From Streptomyces sp. CG4 (GTDB taxonomy: Bacteria; Actinomycetota; Actinomycetes; Streptomycetales; Streptomycetaceae): a stretch of DNA of 64,000 nucleotides. Positions 8,977 to 18,187 of the stretch are shown here, one piece after another. A program made the position numbers and the translations under genes. The DNA is taken from positions 2,170,001 through 2,234,000 of the forward strand of contig NZ_CP163525.1 of assembly GCF_041080655.1 (NCBI RefSeq). Reading direction: 5' to 3'. Numbering within the stretch: the first letter of the stretch is position 1; every line of letters starts with the position of its first letter. A model generated the notes under the pieces. The model saw nothing but the letters and a program-made list of their open reading frames with translations, was not told the DNA's origin and searched no databases.

Positions 8977-9520
8977 GGTCGACCAATGTACGCAGGTCAC
9001 GGGGCGCCGACCGCATTCTGCGCGGGATCGGCTACCAAAGTCGCGACCGCATGGACTTTCGGCAGCCCTGGAAGCAGGGACTCCCGGCAGTCGCGGACGC
9101 ATGGATTCCGGCGGCGCCCCGTCGCACCAGGCCCGGCATGCCGGAACACCAGGCCGGCGTGCGTCCCCGCAGACTCAGTCCGTCGCCCTCGGCCGGCCGC
9201 GTTCCCGGCGGCCTTCCGGCCGCGCACGGCACCCGGAGACGTCGCCATCGCGTCCGCGTCCCAGCCGCACCGCCGCCAACTGCGCACGGACACCTCGCAC
9301 TCCGTGCTCTTCGACCATGCGCACGACCACAACGAGTGGCAGGAAGCAGGCCGGGCACGGCTCCGCCTCGCGCTGCTGCAGAAGCAGCCCACTGTCCCAG
9401 CGGAAGCCTCTCGAAGGAGCCACAGGCCAGGTTAACTTCCTGAAAACTCATGGGACTTCATAGGAAAATCTTCAATCTTGTCGTTGACATGCCAACGTCT
9501 ACGCGCGTCATCATGGGTGC
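8977..9520. other. Intergenic region, no gene recognised
   Basis: About 540 bp between the divergent sensor kinase and RNase genes. Several 80-140 codon ORFs exist on both strands but none has a recognisable family, a ribosome site plus plausible start, or consistent composition. The last 100 bp turn AT-rich and carry a TTGACA hexamer (9484-9489) suited to the RNase gene. Confidence 0.6.
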
Positions 9521-9916
9521 ATGAGATTCCCCCCACGCGCAACTCGTATCGGCGCCGCCGCCGCGCTCCTGTCCGCCCTCGTCGTCGGCGGCACCGTCTC
9601 CGCGACCACGGCGAACGCCGCGGCCGACTCGGTCGGCAGTATCTGCTACAGCGCCCTGCCGTCGCAGGCGCACGACACCCTGAACCTGATCGCCCAGGGC
9701 GGCCCGTACCCGTACTCGCAGGACGGCACCGTCTTCACGAACAAGGAAGGCGTCCTACCCAGCCAGGCCTCCGGCTACTATCACGAGTACACCGTGATCA
9801 CGCCCGGTTCGCCCACGCGCGGCGCCCGGCGCATCGTCACCGGCGAGGAGTCCCAGGAGGACTACTACACCTCCGACCACTACGCCACCTTCAACCTGGT
9901 CGACTTCGGCTGCTGA
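9521..9916 (+). CDS. Secreted guanyl-specific ribonuclease (RNase Sa family)
   Basis: 131 residues: a Sec signal peptide (RR, hydrophobic core, cleavage near ANAAA) and a mature domain of about 96 residues that closely matches Streptomyces RNase Sa. The catalytic Glu lies in GYYHEYTVITPG, the Arg in TRGARRIVTGE and the His in TSDHYATFNL, with one disulphide pair (SICYS and the C-terminal DFGC). It cleaves RNA after guanosine outside the cell. There is no Shine-Dalgarno sequence; TTGACA at 9484-9489 could give a transcript starting at or near the ATG. No barstar-type inhibitor gene is adjacent. Confidence 0.95.
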   Translation: MRFPPRATRIGAAAALLSALVVGGTVSATTANAAADSVGSICYSALPSQAHDTLNLIAQGGPYPYSQDGTVFTNKEGVLPSQASGYYHEYTVITPGSPTRGARRIVTGEESQEDYYTSDHYATFNLVDFGC

Positions 9917-10000
9917 GCCGGACGCCACGACCCGGAAGAACAGCGCGACAGAAGTAACGCGATCGACGTATCGCGGCGGAAGTACTCGAGTACCCGTCCA

Positions 10001-10044
10001 GCTCGCCCCGCGGCCCTCCCCACACTCCGGGCCGCGGGGCGAGC
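10001..10044. terminator. Strong stem-loop terminator after the RNase gene
   Basis: Perfect 16-bp inverted repeat (GCTCGCCCCGCGGCCC and its complement) with a 12-base loop, 85 bp after the RNase stop. It lacks a T-run, as is usual for Streptomyces terminators. Confidence 0.75.
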
Positions 10045-10148
10045 GGCGTCCCGGGCCGGCGCCGACCCGGACCCCGACGCTTGCCGTGCGGGAGCCGTAC
10101 GAAAGCCGGCGATCCCGCGACTTCTGCAGCCGATCCCGCGCGCGGCGG

Positions 10149-10412
10149 TCACCGGCGGCAGTCTCTGCATGGATTTGCCGACCGTGACTGAGGAACGACC
10201 CCGGCCGGCCGCCGCCAGTAACCCGAGCGCGAGACCTGAAGAACCCGGCATATCCGCTGCCCACCGAAACCGGCGCGATCGTCGGAGATGAAGTCCCGGC
10301 GGAGGGCCTTCACTTCATCTCCTTTGCGAAACAGCCGCCGCAGCAGCATCTCCCGCTCCCGCTGCCACTCCTTCTCGGCCTTGGACAGGCGGGCGTTCTC
10401 CGCCCGCAACAT
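10149..10412 (-). pseudogene. IS3-family transposase relic
   Basis: The 87-codon frame reads like the junction of the two IS3 proteins. It begins with an OrfA-type C-terminal coiled coil (LRAENARLSKAEKEWQRERE) and continues, after a few residues, into the N-terminus of OrfB (DFISDDRAGFGGQRICRVLQ, then VSRSGYW). Similarity stops near 10215; the DDE catalytic domain is missing. No terminal inverted repeats or target duplication were recognised. It marks the left edge of the phosphonate cassette. Confidence 0.75.
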
Positions 10413-10459
10413 CCTTGCATCCGCACGCGGCGAGAGGCGCCTGTCACAAGCTTGTCATG

Positions 10460-10487
10460 TGTCACCGAGGGTAACGGTGGTTACATT
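10460..10487 (+). promoter_or_regulatory. Candidate promoter and palindrome of the LuxR-type regulator
   Basis: TGTCAC (10460-10465), 16 bp, TACATT (10482-10487). Between and over the -10 lies the inverted repeat GTAAC-GGTG-GTTAC (10471-10484), a possible autoregulatory site. The start codon of the regulator follows 57 bp later. Confidence 0.4.
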
Positions 10488-10543
10488 TGAAGGCAGTGAA
10501 GACAGCGAGACGATGAACAATCGTGTCACATTTCGGGGGAACC

Positions 10544-11671
10544 ATGAGTAATCAGGATGTTTTACTGAGCCAGGAGGATATCGCGATCTACACCTCGCTG
10601 CTGCCCCGGCTGCCCGGACCCGTCGACGGGGCGCCGCCGGAGGCGGTGCGACGGCTGGTCGCGCACGGGCTGCTGCACCTGAGCGACAAGGCCGCCGACG
10701 GCCGTGACGGCATCGCGTACACCGCCGTGAATCCCGCCCTCGTGTGCAGTCTGTGGGTGAAGGGAATCCTCGACGAGGCGCGGGAGGTGATCGGGCGCCT
10801 GCAGAGCACCCAGGAAACGCTGGCTCCGGCGGTGGACGCCTACCGGCGGCAGCGGAACTCGGGCGGGTACGAGGTGCATTCGGGGCTGCCGAACATCAAC
10901 GCCGCCATTGAGATCGCCACCCGCGAGTGCCACGAGGAGATCCTGACCTCGCAGCCGGGCGGACCGCGCTCCGCCGAGGTGCTGTCGACCGCACTGCCCC
11001 CGACGCTCGACATGCTCAGGCGCGGGGCCCGGATGAAGACGCTCTACCAGCACAACGCGCGCTCCGGCGCCGCCACGCAGGCGTATGTGCGGGCCATCGA
11101 GGAGCAAGGCGCCGAAGTGCGCACCCTGGACGAGAACTTCGACCGGCTGATCATCTTCGACCGCAAGGTCGCCTTCATCCCGGGCACGGAGGACCGCTCG
11201 GTGGCAGTCGAGGTGCGCATCCCGGCGGTCGTCTCCTTCCTCGCGGTGGTCTTCGAACGGTCCTGGATCCGCGCCGTCCCCTTCACCCCGCCGGGCCGGG
11301 ACCGGGCGACGGCGCGGATCACCGACGAGATGGAGCTTGCGATCCTGCGGCACGTGGTCGCCGGTGACAAGGACGCCGTGACCGCCCAGCAGCTGGGCAT
11401 CAGCGTCCGGCGCTGCCAGGAGTACATCGCGCGGATCTCAGCCCGGCTCGGCAGCCGCAGCCGGGCACAGCTCGGCTACCTGATCGCCAAGTCGGGGATG
11501 CTGGAAGGGGGGCCGCCGGACGACCCCGAGGAGGTCACCGTTCAGGCTTCCTCGCTCTCGGTCACCGCCCGACCGGCCCGCGCCCGCATCGCGTACACCG
11601 CGTACACCGCCACCACGCCGGTCCCGAGCGCCAGGCACGCCATCCACAGGATGTCCCCGCCGTATGCCTGA
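10544..11671 (+). CDS. LuxR-type helix-turn-helix transcriptional regulator of the phosphonate cluster
   Basis: 375 residues. The C-terminal helix-turn-helix (about 270-330: VVAGDKDAVTAQQLGISVRR, then CQEYIARISARLGSRSRAQL) is of the LuxR class. The central region resembles the TrmB/phospholipase-D-like sensor found in many Streptomyces secondary-metabolite regulators. The ATG at 10544 follows a GGGGGAA ribosome site; the ATG at 10523 lacks one. The gene is convergent with, and overlaps by about 130 bp, the last gene of the phosphonate operon (MFS exporter). It is the only regulator in the cassette and so the likely pathway-specific activator. The effector is unknown. Confidence 0.85.
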   Translation: MSNQDVLLSQEDIAIYTSLLPRLPGPVDGAPPEAVRRLVAHGLLHLSDKAADGRDGIAYTAVNPALVCSLWVKGILDEAREVIGRLQSTQETLAPAVDAYRRQRNSGGYEVHSGLPNINAAIEIATRECHEEILTSQPGGPRSAEVLSTALPPTLDMLRRGARMKTLYQHNARSGAATQAYVRAIEEQGAEVRTLDENFDRLIIFDRKVAFIPGTEDRSVAVEVRIPAVVSFLAVVFERSWIRAVPFTPPGRDRATARITDEMELAILRHVVAGDKDAVTAQQLGISVRRCQEYIARISARLGSRSRAQLGYLIAKSGMLEGGPPDDPEEVTVQASSLSVTARPARARIAYTAYTATTPVPSARHAIHRMSPPYA

Positions 11672-12768
11672 CGCACCGTCATGCCCAGCGGTGCGCCCAG
11701 CACCAGGCCGAGGTTCCACACGAACTGGTACGCGCCCTGATAGGTCCCCGCGCGGCCCTCGGGCGCGTGCCGGACCAGGAACGCCGACGCCTGCGGCACC
11801 AGCAGGATCTCGCCCAGCGTCCACACGGTGAGCGCGGCGGCGTACGACCCCGCGCTCCCGGCGACGGCGTTCGCGCCGAAGCCGAGCGCCACCAGCAGCC
11901 CGGCGAGGACGAACTGGACGTCCATACCGAGCCGTTCGGCCAGCCGGGAGACGACGGGCTGCAGCACGATGATGAGCAGCCCGTTGAGGGAGACGACCAG
12001 GCCGTAGGCGTGCGGGCTGAGCCCGTGTGCCGCCATGTCCAGCGGCAGGGTCGACTGCTTCTGCAGGTAGATCAGGGCCAGGCAGAAGGACAGGCACAGG
12101 AAACGGGCCACCGGCCCGGAGCTGAAGGGGGACAGCAGGCCGCGCACGGCATCGCGGCTCTGCCGCCCGCCCGGCGCCCGTCCGGGCAGGCGCAGCGCTA
12201 CCGCGCTGTAGCACACGGCCGTCGTTGCATTGAGCACGATCAGCCACCCGGCTCCCCGTTCGAGCAGGACACCGGAGACCGCCGGCGAAATCGCGGCGCC
12301 GATGTTGGACGCCCAGTAGAGCAGCCCGAACGCGCGCACATGACCGGACTTGGGCAGGGCCCTGGAGACCACGACGGCACCGGCCGGCTTGTGGAGCGTG
12401 GACGCGCAGCCGGACAGCAGCACGACCCCGGCCAGAATGCCGGCGCGGTGGGTGCAGGCCAGAGCGAGGGAGGCGGCCAGCGAGATCGCCTGCGAACACC
12501 ACACCGCCGCCCGCGGCCCGACCCGGTCGGCCAGCGCGCCGCCGGCGAGCGACCCCGCCACCGACCCCGCGCCCCACACGCCCACCAGCACCCCGATCGT
12601 GCCGGCGGACAGCCCCGTCTCGGCGGCCAGATACAGCGAGAGGAAGGCCGGGACGAGGATGCCCAGCCGGTTGAGGAGCGTCCCCGCGAACAGCAGCCAG
12701 AACGCGGGCGGGAGCGGCTGCCGCACGTCGGCCGCTCCCTGCCCTGGTGGCGTGACCACCGCGGTCAC
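11542..12768 (-). CDS. Major facilitator superfamily exporter (phosphonate cluster)
   Basis: 408 residues, about 12 hydrophobic segments, with the MFS motif A in GGALADRVGPRAAV after helix 2. The GTG at 12768 overlaps the PEP mutase stop codon (GTGA), so it is the last, translationally coupled gene of the operon. MFS efflux proteins of this size commonly export the cluster's product and give self-resistance, which is the role inferred here. Its 3' end runs into the convergent regulator gene, so the two transcripts would be partly antisense. Confidence 0.9.
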   Translation of the reverse strand: MTAVVTPPGQGAADVRQPLPPAFWLLFAGTLLNRLGILVPAFLSLYLAAETGLSAGTIGVLVGVWGAGSVAGSLAGGALADRVGPRAAVWCSQAISLAASLALACTHRAGILAGVVLLSGCASTLHKPAGAVVVSRALPKSGHVRAFGLLYWASNIGAAISPAVSGVLLERGAGWLIVLNATTAVCYSAVALRLPGRAPGGRQSRDAVRGLLSPFSSGPVARFLCLSFCLALIYLQKQSTLPLDMAAHGLSPHAYGLVVSLNGLLIIVLQPVVSRLAERLGMDVQFVLAGLLVALGFGANAVAGSAGSYAAALTVWTLGEILLVPQASAFLVRHAPEGRAGTYQGAYQFVWNLGLVLGAPLGMTVRQAYGGDILWMACLALGTGVVAVYAVYAMRARAGRAVTESEEA

Positions 12769-13643
12769 GCCGACTCCAGCTCCTGCCAGTCGGTCAGTTG
12801 CTGCAGCGCGAAGATGTCCTTCACGGAGGCGATGCGGTCCTCCAGTTCGGTGGTCGCGCCGTGGTCGAGGATCGCGCCGTAGGTGTCGCGCAGCGCGCGG
12901 ATGGTGGCGCGCAGGCCCTGGTTGGCGTAGATCACCGTGGACACCCCGGCCTTGACGGCGTCGTCGATGTGCCAATCCGGGTACGTCGTCGGGACGACCA
13001 CCACCGGAGCGCGGTCCTGCCACTCGGCGAGGAAGGCGAGCACCTGCTCGTTGGTGGGCTTCTTGGAGTGCACCAGCACGGCATCGGCGCCCGCGTCCAC
13101 GTACGCGTGGCAGCGTTCCAGGGCGACCTCGACGCCGAGCCCGTCGATCAGTGCCTCGGTGCGGGCGATGACGAAGAAGTCCTCGGTGCGCTGGGCCTGC
13201 TTGGCCACGCGCAGCTTGGAGCAGAACGCCTCGGTGTCCAGGAGGGTGTGGGAGGTGGCCACGAAGCTGTTCATCTTGGGGAACTGCTTGTCCTCGATGG
13301 CGACCGCGGTGATTCCGGCGGCCTCGTACTCGCGGACCATGTGTGCCACGTTCAGGTTGTTGCCGTAGCCGGTGTCGACGTCGGCGACGACGGGGATGCC
13401 CAGAGCCTTCTGGGTGTTCGCCGCGGCCTCCAGGTACTCGGTCATCGTCAGCACGCTGGCGTCGGGCAGGCAGCGGGCCGCGGACACCTCCAGGCTGGAC
13501 GCCCATACGGCGTCGAAGCCGACGGACTCGGCGAGCCGGCCGCCCAGCGCGTCGTGCGCGCCGGCGACCCGCACCGCGCCCCCGGCGGCACGGCGTGCGG
13601 CGAGGACGGAGCGGAAGGAGGGGTGGCGGGGGGATGCGAGCAT
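12765..13643 (-). CDS. Phosphoenolpyruvate phosphomutase (committed step of phosphonate biosynthesis)
   Basis: 292 residues, full length for the family. Rearranges phosphoenolpyruvate to phosphonopyruvate, making the C-P bond. It is an isocitrate-lyase-superfamily barrel: the Mg-binding acidic loop is ADVDTGYGN, and the active-site lid motif EDKQFPKMNS (about 118-127) matches EDKxxxxxNS, which separates true PEP mutases from methylisocitrate lyases (KKCGH) and oxaloacetate hydrolases. The ATG at 13643 has a GAGGAG ribosome site. The equilibrium strongly favours PEP, so a driving step is needed. No TPP-dependent phosphonopyruvate decarboxylase is present; the aminotransferase in the same operon can fill that role. 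Confidence 0.95.
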   Translation of the reverse strand: MLASPRHPSFRSVLAARRAAGGAVRVAGAHDALGGRLAESVGFDAVWASSLEVSAARCLPDASVLTMTEYLEAAANTQKALGIPVVADVDTGYGNNLNVAHMVREYEAAGITAVAIEDKQFPKMNSFVATSHTLLDTEAFCSKLRVAKQAQRTEDFFVIARTEALIDGLGVEVALERCHAYVDAGADAVLVHSKKPTNEQVLAFLAEWQDRAPVVVVPTTYPDWHIDDAVKAGVSTVIYANQGLRATIRALRDTYGAILDHGATTELEDRIASVKDIFALQQLTDWQELESA

Positions 13644-13687
13644 GGCGGTGCTCCTCGATGTGGAGTGGGGTGAGAAAGGAAGAGGCG

Positions 13688-14935
13688 TCAGTTCGGGGCG
13701 GTGGTCACCGTGATGGCCTCCGCCGCCTCGCGGGCCCGCCGCAGCGCGTCCGGCCCGTTCGCGGCAGTGGCCACGACGTGCCCGTACCGGGCGGTGTTGT
13801 TGGGCGGCGGCGTGCTGCGGGCGCCGGATCCGACATACAGGTCGACGTCGACGACCCCGGGCATCCGGGCCGCGGTCCCGGCGCCCGTGACCGCGGTGAC
13901 GACACCCTCGGCCGCCGGGAGGAAGGCGATGGCGGCGGCCTGGTGCCGGCCGGGCGCGGGCAGGGGGCGTACGTCCCCGGGCTCCAGATACAGCGCGACG
14001 AGTTCGGCGGGGATGTCCACCCCGGTGGCCATCGCGACGAGCTGCGTGATCCGGTCGCCCGCGGGACGGCAGTTGACCTCGATGAGACGGGGGCCGTCGG
14101 CGGCCAGCCGCAGTTCGACATGGGCGGCGCCGAAGTCGAAGCCGACGGCGCGCACCGCGGCGGCCGCCACGTCCGCGCAGCGCTCGTCCAGGCCGGAGCC
14201 GAGTGCGGCGGGCACATGATGACCGGTCTCGCAGAAGTATGGCAGCTCGCCGAGCTCCTTGCAGGTGACGGCGAGCACGGACACCTCGCCGCCACGCACC
14301 AGCGCCTCGACACTGACCTCGGGCCCGTCGACGTACTCCTCGACCAGAGCCGCCGGGATCTTGCGCTGGCCGCGCTCGTTGTGGGTCTCCTTCAGCACCA
14401 GCCGCACCTGGTCGGCAGCGTCGTCAGCGTCGCGGCACAGGCGTACGCCGTTGCTGCCGCCGTCGTCGAGCGGCTTGACCACGCAGGGGTACGCCAGGCG
14501 AAGGCCGGACACCTCCTCCGGCGTCTCGACGCGGGCATGGCCGGGCATCGGCACCGCCGCCTCCGCGCACAGTCGACGGGTCTCGGACTTGTCGCGGGCC
14601 GCGCGGACCCCGGCCGGGTCGGGGCCGGGCAGCCCGAGGGCGCGGGAGGCCTCGGCGCCGCTGATCATGTGCCATTCGCCGACTGCGACGATCGCGTCGG
14701 CGGGGCGGGCCAGGCCGCGTACGGCGTCGACCACCGCGGCCGGGTCGTTGGTCTCGCAGGTGACGACCTCGTCCACCTGGCTGAGGTCCAGGCGTTCGTG
14801 ACCGGGCGCCAGATACAGCGACAGATCCCGGGTGAGGAAGGTGACCCGGTGGCCGGCGCGGCGAGCGGCGGCGATGGCCTCGTAGCCGCTGCCGGTGAGG
14901 TTGCTCTCCAGAAAGACGACGTGCCGGCCGCTCAC
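13688..14935 (-). CDS. ATP-grasp ligase (amino-acid/peptide ligase), second of two
   Basis: 415 residues. ATP-grasp fold: N-terminal Rossmann-like part, lysine of the ATP site in YPCVVKPLDDGGSNGVRLC, and the Mg-binding Glu/Asn in LIEVNCRPAGDRITQLV. It resembles carnosine-synthase/BacD-type enzymes that form peptide bonds through an acyl-phosphate. The GTG at 14935 overlaps the stop of the preceding ATP-grasp gene (GTGA). By analogy to phosphonoalamide biosynthesis, one ATP-grasp enzyme makes a dipeptide and the other joins it to phosphonoalanine; which does which here cannot be read from sequence. A 44-bp pyrimidine-rich gap separates it from the PEP mutase gene. Confidence 0.88.
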   Translation of the reverse strand: MSGRHVVFLESNLTGSGYEAIAAARRAGHRVTFLTRDLSLYLAPGHERLDLSQVDEVVTCETNDPAAVVDAVRGLARPADAIVAVGEWHMISGAEASRALGLPGPDPAGVRAARDKSETRRLCAEAAVPMPGHARVETPEEVSGLRLAYPCVVKPLDDGGSNGVRLCRDADDAADQVRLVLKETHNERGQRKIPAALVEEYVDGPEVSVEALVRGGEVSVLAVTCKELGELPYFCETGHHVPAALGSGLDERCADVAAAAVRAVGFDFGAAHVELRLAADGPRLIEVNCRPAGDRITQLVAMATGVDIPAELVALYLEPGDVRPLPAPGRHQAAAIAFLPAAEGVVTAVTGAGTAARMPGVVDVDLYVGSGARSTPPPNNTARYGHVVATAANGPDALRRAREAAEAITVTTAPN

Positions 14936-16218
14936 CCACCTGCCTCCGTGTCCACCACTTCCACCACGAAGAGTTCCTCGCTCAGCGCCGTCAACCGGTC
15001 CAGATCCGCGAGGAGTTGCTCGGGCGTGTCGGCGCGCAGCTCGATCCGCAGAGGGGAGGCGGCGCCCTCGTGGCGCGGCTGGACCAGGTCGCCGGGGTGC
15101 TTGTACACGTCGACCTGGGCAGTGGCGGACAGGGCGCGGACGTGGTCCAGGCCGTGGTAGGCGACGAGCTTTCCGGCCCGCTCCGGGTAGGGCGTGACGA
15201 CCGCGGCGGCCCCGTCGCGCACCGGCTCCACGTCCGGCTCCACGCCGCGCAGGACGTCCCGGTAGCCGGCGATCAGGTTGATGCCGTACGCCTCGCGCAG
15301 CAGCGGAGCCCGGTTGGCGCCGGGGCGGCCGGCCACCTCGATCAGCCGGGGGCCGTCGGGGCCGTGTACGAACTCGACGTGGGCGAGACCGCGCCGGATG
15401 CCGAGGGCACGGATCGCGTCGGCGGCCAGGGCGCGCATCCGGTCCCGTTCTGCGGGGGCGAGGCGGGTGGCGGTGACGCGGGCGAAGTGGTGGAAGTCGG
15501 TTCCGCCGAGGTCGGTGCCGGTGACGACGTCCACGACCGGGGTCGTCCACACCTTCTCGTCCAGCACCAGGCACTCCACGGAGTGGTTGGTGCCGGTCAG
15601 GAACTCCTCGACGAGGATCTCCACAGGGGTGTCCTCGATGCGCTGCCCGGCGCTGAACTCCGGGAGGATGGCTGCGAGTTCACGGAAGGCGGCCGCCAGA
15701 TCGGCGGCGTTCGCGCACCGCGAGACGAAGTAACTGCCCCACAGATTCCCGGGTTTGAGGACGACGGGGTATCCGGTGCCGGCCGCGAAGGCCAGCACCT
15801 CCTCCTCGGTCGTCACCACGGTCGAGCGAGCGGAGGCATGTTCCCCGATGTGCTCGGCGAACCTGCGCCGCATCGCGCTCTTGCTGCGCACCGCGGCCGC
15901 CGCGTCGCGGCTCATCGCGGGCAGCCCGAGCCGCGCGCACACCTCGGCCCACAGCGGCACCAGCGTCTCGTCCACGTTCAGCACGGAGTCGATCCGCCAG
16001 TGCCGGCCGATCTCCCGGATCCGTCGTGCGACAGCGTCGGCGCCGTCGGCGAACGGCATCCGCTCGACCAGATCGAACTCCTCGGGCTCCAGCGTGTGCA
16101 CGCTGCCGGAGTCCCGCAGCACACCGAGCGCCACCCCCGAGTCCAGCAGGCCGGCGTAGAACTCGGGGCGCTGCACGGCGCCGAAGTAGAGAACCAGCGG
16201 CCTGCGGTCACTCGACAC
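14932..16218 (-). CDS. ATP-grasp ligase (amino-acid/peptide ligase), first of two
   Basis: 428 residues. ATP-site lysine in YPVVLKPGNLWGSYFVSR; metal-binding segment LIEVAGRPGANRAPLLRE near residue 300. The two ligases are clearly diverged rather than a recent duplication, fitting two successive ligations. The GTG at 16218 overlaps the 3' end of the aminotransferase gene by 11 bp, and GGAGGTGATG before it, inside the aminotransferase, is a near-perfect ribosome site. Expected to act in the cytoplasm on amino acids, dipeptides or phosphonoalanine. Confidence 0.88.
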   Translation of the reverse strand: MSSDRRPLVLYFGAVQRPEFYAGLLDSGVALGVLRDSGSVHTLEPEEFDLVERMPFADGADAVARRIREIGRHWRIDSVLNVDETLVPLWAEVCARLGLPAMSRDAAAAVRSKSAMRRRFAEHIGEHASARSTVVTTEEEVLAFAAGTGYPVVLKPGNLWGSYFVSRCANAADLAAAFRELAAILPEFSAGQRIEDTPVEILVEEFLTGTNHSVECLVLDEKVWTTPVVDVVTGTDLGGTDFHHFARVTATRLAPAERDRMRALAADAIRALGIRRGLAHVEFVHGPDGPRLIEVAGRPGANRAPLLREAYGINLIAGYRDVLRGVEPDVEPVRDGAAAVVTPYPERAGKLVAYHGLDHVRALSATAQVDVYKHPGDLVQPRHEGAASPLRIELRADTPEQLLADLDRLTALSEELFVVEVVDTEAGG

Positions 16219-17404
16219 CGGTCATCACCTCCCGCAGCGAGGCGAGCCCCGCCACGATGCGGTCCTCGGCGATCGCGTACGACAACCGTACGAAGCCCTC
16301 GGCACCGAAGGCCGTGCCCGGGGTCAGGGCGACGCGGGCCTGTTCCATGAGGACGCCGGTGAGGGTGTCGGTGTCCGGGACCGGTTCGCCGCCGAGCTTA
16401 CGGCCGAGCACGTCGCGGACGTCGAGGAAGTAGTAGAAGGCGCCCTGGGGCGTGGTGGCGGGCCGGATGTGGTCGATGGTGGTGAGGGCCTCGCCGACCA
16501 ACCGGTGGCGCCGGGCCAGGACCTGGCGGACCTGCTCCGGGAAGCCGTCCAGCTCGCCCCGGGCGGCCGGCAGCAGGGCGTGCTGGACGACGCTGGTGAC
16601 GTTCGAGGCGGTGTGGCTCTGCAGGTTCTTCACCGTGTCGATCAGCGCACGCGGGCCGTGCACATGCCCGGCGCGCCAGCCGGTGACGGCGAAGCTCTTG
16701 GAGAACGAGCCGATGCCCACGGTGAGGTCGCGGGCCTCGGGGACCAGGGCCGCGGGGTGGGCGTGGGCCGCGCCGGGCAGGACGAGTTCGCCGTAGCACT
16801 CGTCGAAGACGATCCATATGCGGTGGGCGACCGCCCATGCGGCGATGCGGGCCAGTTGCTCGGGCGGGCAGACCGAGCCGGTCGGGTTGTTCGGGGTGTT
16901 GAGTACCAGCAGGCGGGTGCGCGGGGTGCGCAGCGCCTCCAGGCGGTCCACGTCCGGTACGAAGCCGGTGTCGGACGTCTCGACCGGCACCGGCTCGCCG
17001 CCCGCGATGCGGATCTGCGCGGCGAAGGTGCCCCAGCCCGGGTTGGGCACCAGCGCCTGGTCGCCCGGGTCGAGCAGGGCGAGCGCGGCGAGGTGCAAGC
17101 CGTGCTTGGCGCCGGTGGTGACGACCACCTCCTGCGCCGCGTACGGCACCCCGGACAGCTGGGTGATCCGCTCGGCCAGCGCCTCGCGCAGGGCGGGCAG
17201 TCCGGCGGTGTCGGTGTAGCGGTGGGTGTCCGCGTCGGCGGCCGCGTGCAGGGCGCGGACGATCTCGCCGGGCGGGGCGAAGTCCAGCTCTCCCGCGGCG
17301 AAGTTGACGATCTCGACGCCTTGGGCGCGCAGGGCCTCGGCCTTGTTGCGGGTACCGGAGGTCTTGGATCCGGACACGGAGTTCGCGCGTGCGGCGAGGC
17401 GCAT
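16208..17404 (-). CDS. Class I/II PLP aminotransferase, probable phosphonopyruvate aminotransferase
   Basis: 398 residues, aspartate-aminotransferase fold type I. The PLP-binding Lys is in GSFSKSFAVTGWRAGH; substrate/PLP contacts are in NTPNNPTGS and VFDECYGE; a conserved Arg for the substrate carboxylate lies near FVRLSYA. The ATG at 17404 has a TAGGAG ribosome site. Next to PEP mutase, and with no phosphonopyruvate decarboxylase in the operon, it probably aminates phosphonopyruvate to L-phosphonoalanine, pulling the PEP mutase equilibrium forward as described for phosphonoalamide biosynthesis. The phosphonate specificity is inferred from context. Confidence 0.87.
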   Translation of the reverse strand: MRLAARANSVSGSKTSGTRNKAEALRAQGVEIVNFAAGELDFAPPGEIVRALHAAADADTHRYTDTAGLPALREALAERITQLSGVPYAAQEVVVTTGAKHGLHLAALALLDPGDQALVPNPGWGTFAAQIRIAGGEPVPVETSDTGFVPDVDRLEALRTPRTRLLVLNTPNNPTGSVCPPEQLARIAAWAVAHRIWIVFDECYGELVLPGAAHAHPAALVPEARDLTVGIGSFSKSFAVTGWRAGHVHGPRALIDTVKNLQSHTASNVTSVVQHALLPAARGELDGFPEQVRQVLARRHRLVGEALTTIDHIRPATTPQGAFYYFLDVRDVLGRKLGGEPVPDTDTLTGVLMEQARVALTPGTAFGAEGFVRLSYAIAEDRIVAGLASLREVMTGVE

Positions 17405-17458
17405 GCGGGGCTCCTATCTGTCGTACGGGGAAAGAAGTGGGGGAAGGGAGTGAGAAGG

Positions 17459-18187
17459 TCAGCCCGAGATCACGCCGGCGATCACCGACACCGAGCTGAC
17501 GACGAGCAGCCCCAGGACGGCTCGCCGGAAGTGCTCGGAGTCGAAGCGGGCGAAGATGCGCTCGCCGACCACGATGCCGATGAACAGCGCGGGTACCCCG
17601 GCGAGCAGGGCCCACCCGACGTCGGCGGTGAGGCGCCCGCTGACCGCGTAACCGGTGAGCGACGCCAGGCTCGTTCCGGAGAACACCACGCCCAGCGTGG
17701 CGCGCTGCACCCGGGGCTCCAGCCGCAGGCTCTGCATCGCGGCCACCATCGGCGGGCCGTCGATGCCGGTGGAGGCGAAGGAAGCGCCGGAGAACACGCT
17801 GATCCAGGCAACCGCGGCGAGTCCGCCGCGCACTCTGACCCGGCGCCACACCATCAGCGTGCACAGCAGCACGACAACCGCGATGACCAGCGACAGCACC
17901 CGGGCGGGCAGCACGTGCAGCAGCCACACCCCGAACGGCACGCCCACCAGGCCTGCGCCGAGCGCGACGGCGGTGATCTGCCTGTGCACGTGCCGCCAGT
18001 CCTTCACGGCGATCCACAGACTGAGCGGCGCCGCCATGATCGCGGCGACGACGACGGCCGTCACCGGGTCGAGCAGCAGCGTCAGCGGCGGCACGGCGAC
18101 GAGCGAGAAGCCGAACCCGGCCGTGGTACGGATGACCGAGGCCAGGGTGAGGACGAGGAACACACCGGCGATGACGGCGGCGGTCAT
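17459..18187 (-). CDS. TauE/SafE-family membrane transporter
   Basis: 242 residues with about 7-8 hydrophobic segments and an internal two-fold pattern typical of TauE/SafE (sulfite/organo-anion exporter) proteins, including the N-terminal TTAGFGFSLVAVPPL motif. The ATG at 18187 overlaps the stop of the FAH-family gene (ATGA). The family exports small sulfonates and similar anions, so export or uptake of a phosphonate or carboxylate intermediate is a reasonable guess. A 54-bp pyrimidine-rich spacer separates it from the aminotransferase gene. Confidence 0.87.
   Translation of the reverse strand: MTAAVIAGVFLVLTLASVIRTTAGFGFSLVAVPPLTLLLDPVTAVVVAAIMAAPLSLWIAVKDWRHVHRQITAVALGAGLVGVPFGVWLLHVLPARVLSLVIAVVVLLCTLMVWRRVRVRGGLAAVAWISVFSGASFASTGIDGPPMVAAMQSLRLEPRVQRATLGVVFSGTSLASLTGYAVSGRLTADVGWALLAGVPALFIGIVVGERIFARFDSEHFRRAVLGLLVVSSVSVIAGVISG

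Noticed and set aside
9032-9451. Overlapping 80-140 codon ORFs in the gap before the RNase gene
   Set aside because: No family, no ribosome site with suitable start, and several conflicting frames of equal length; one stretch with HSVLFDHAHDHNEWQEAG looks protein-like but too short to call.
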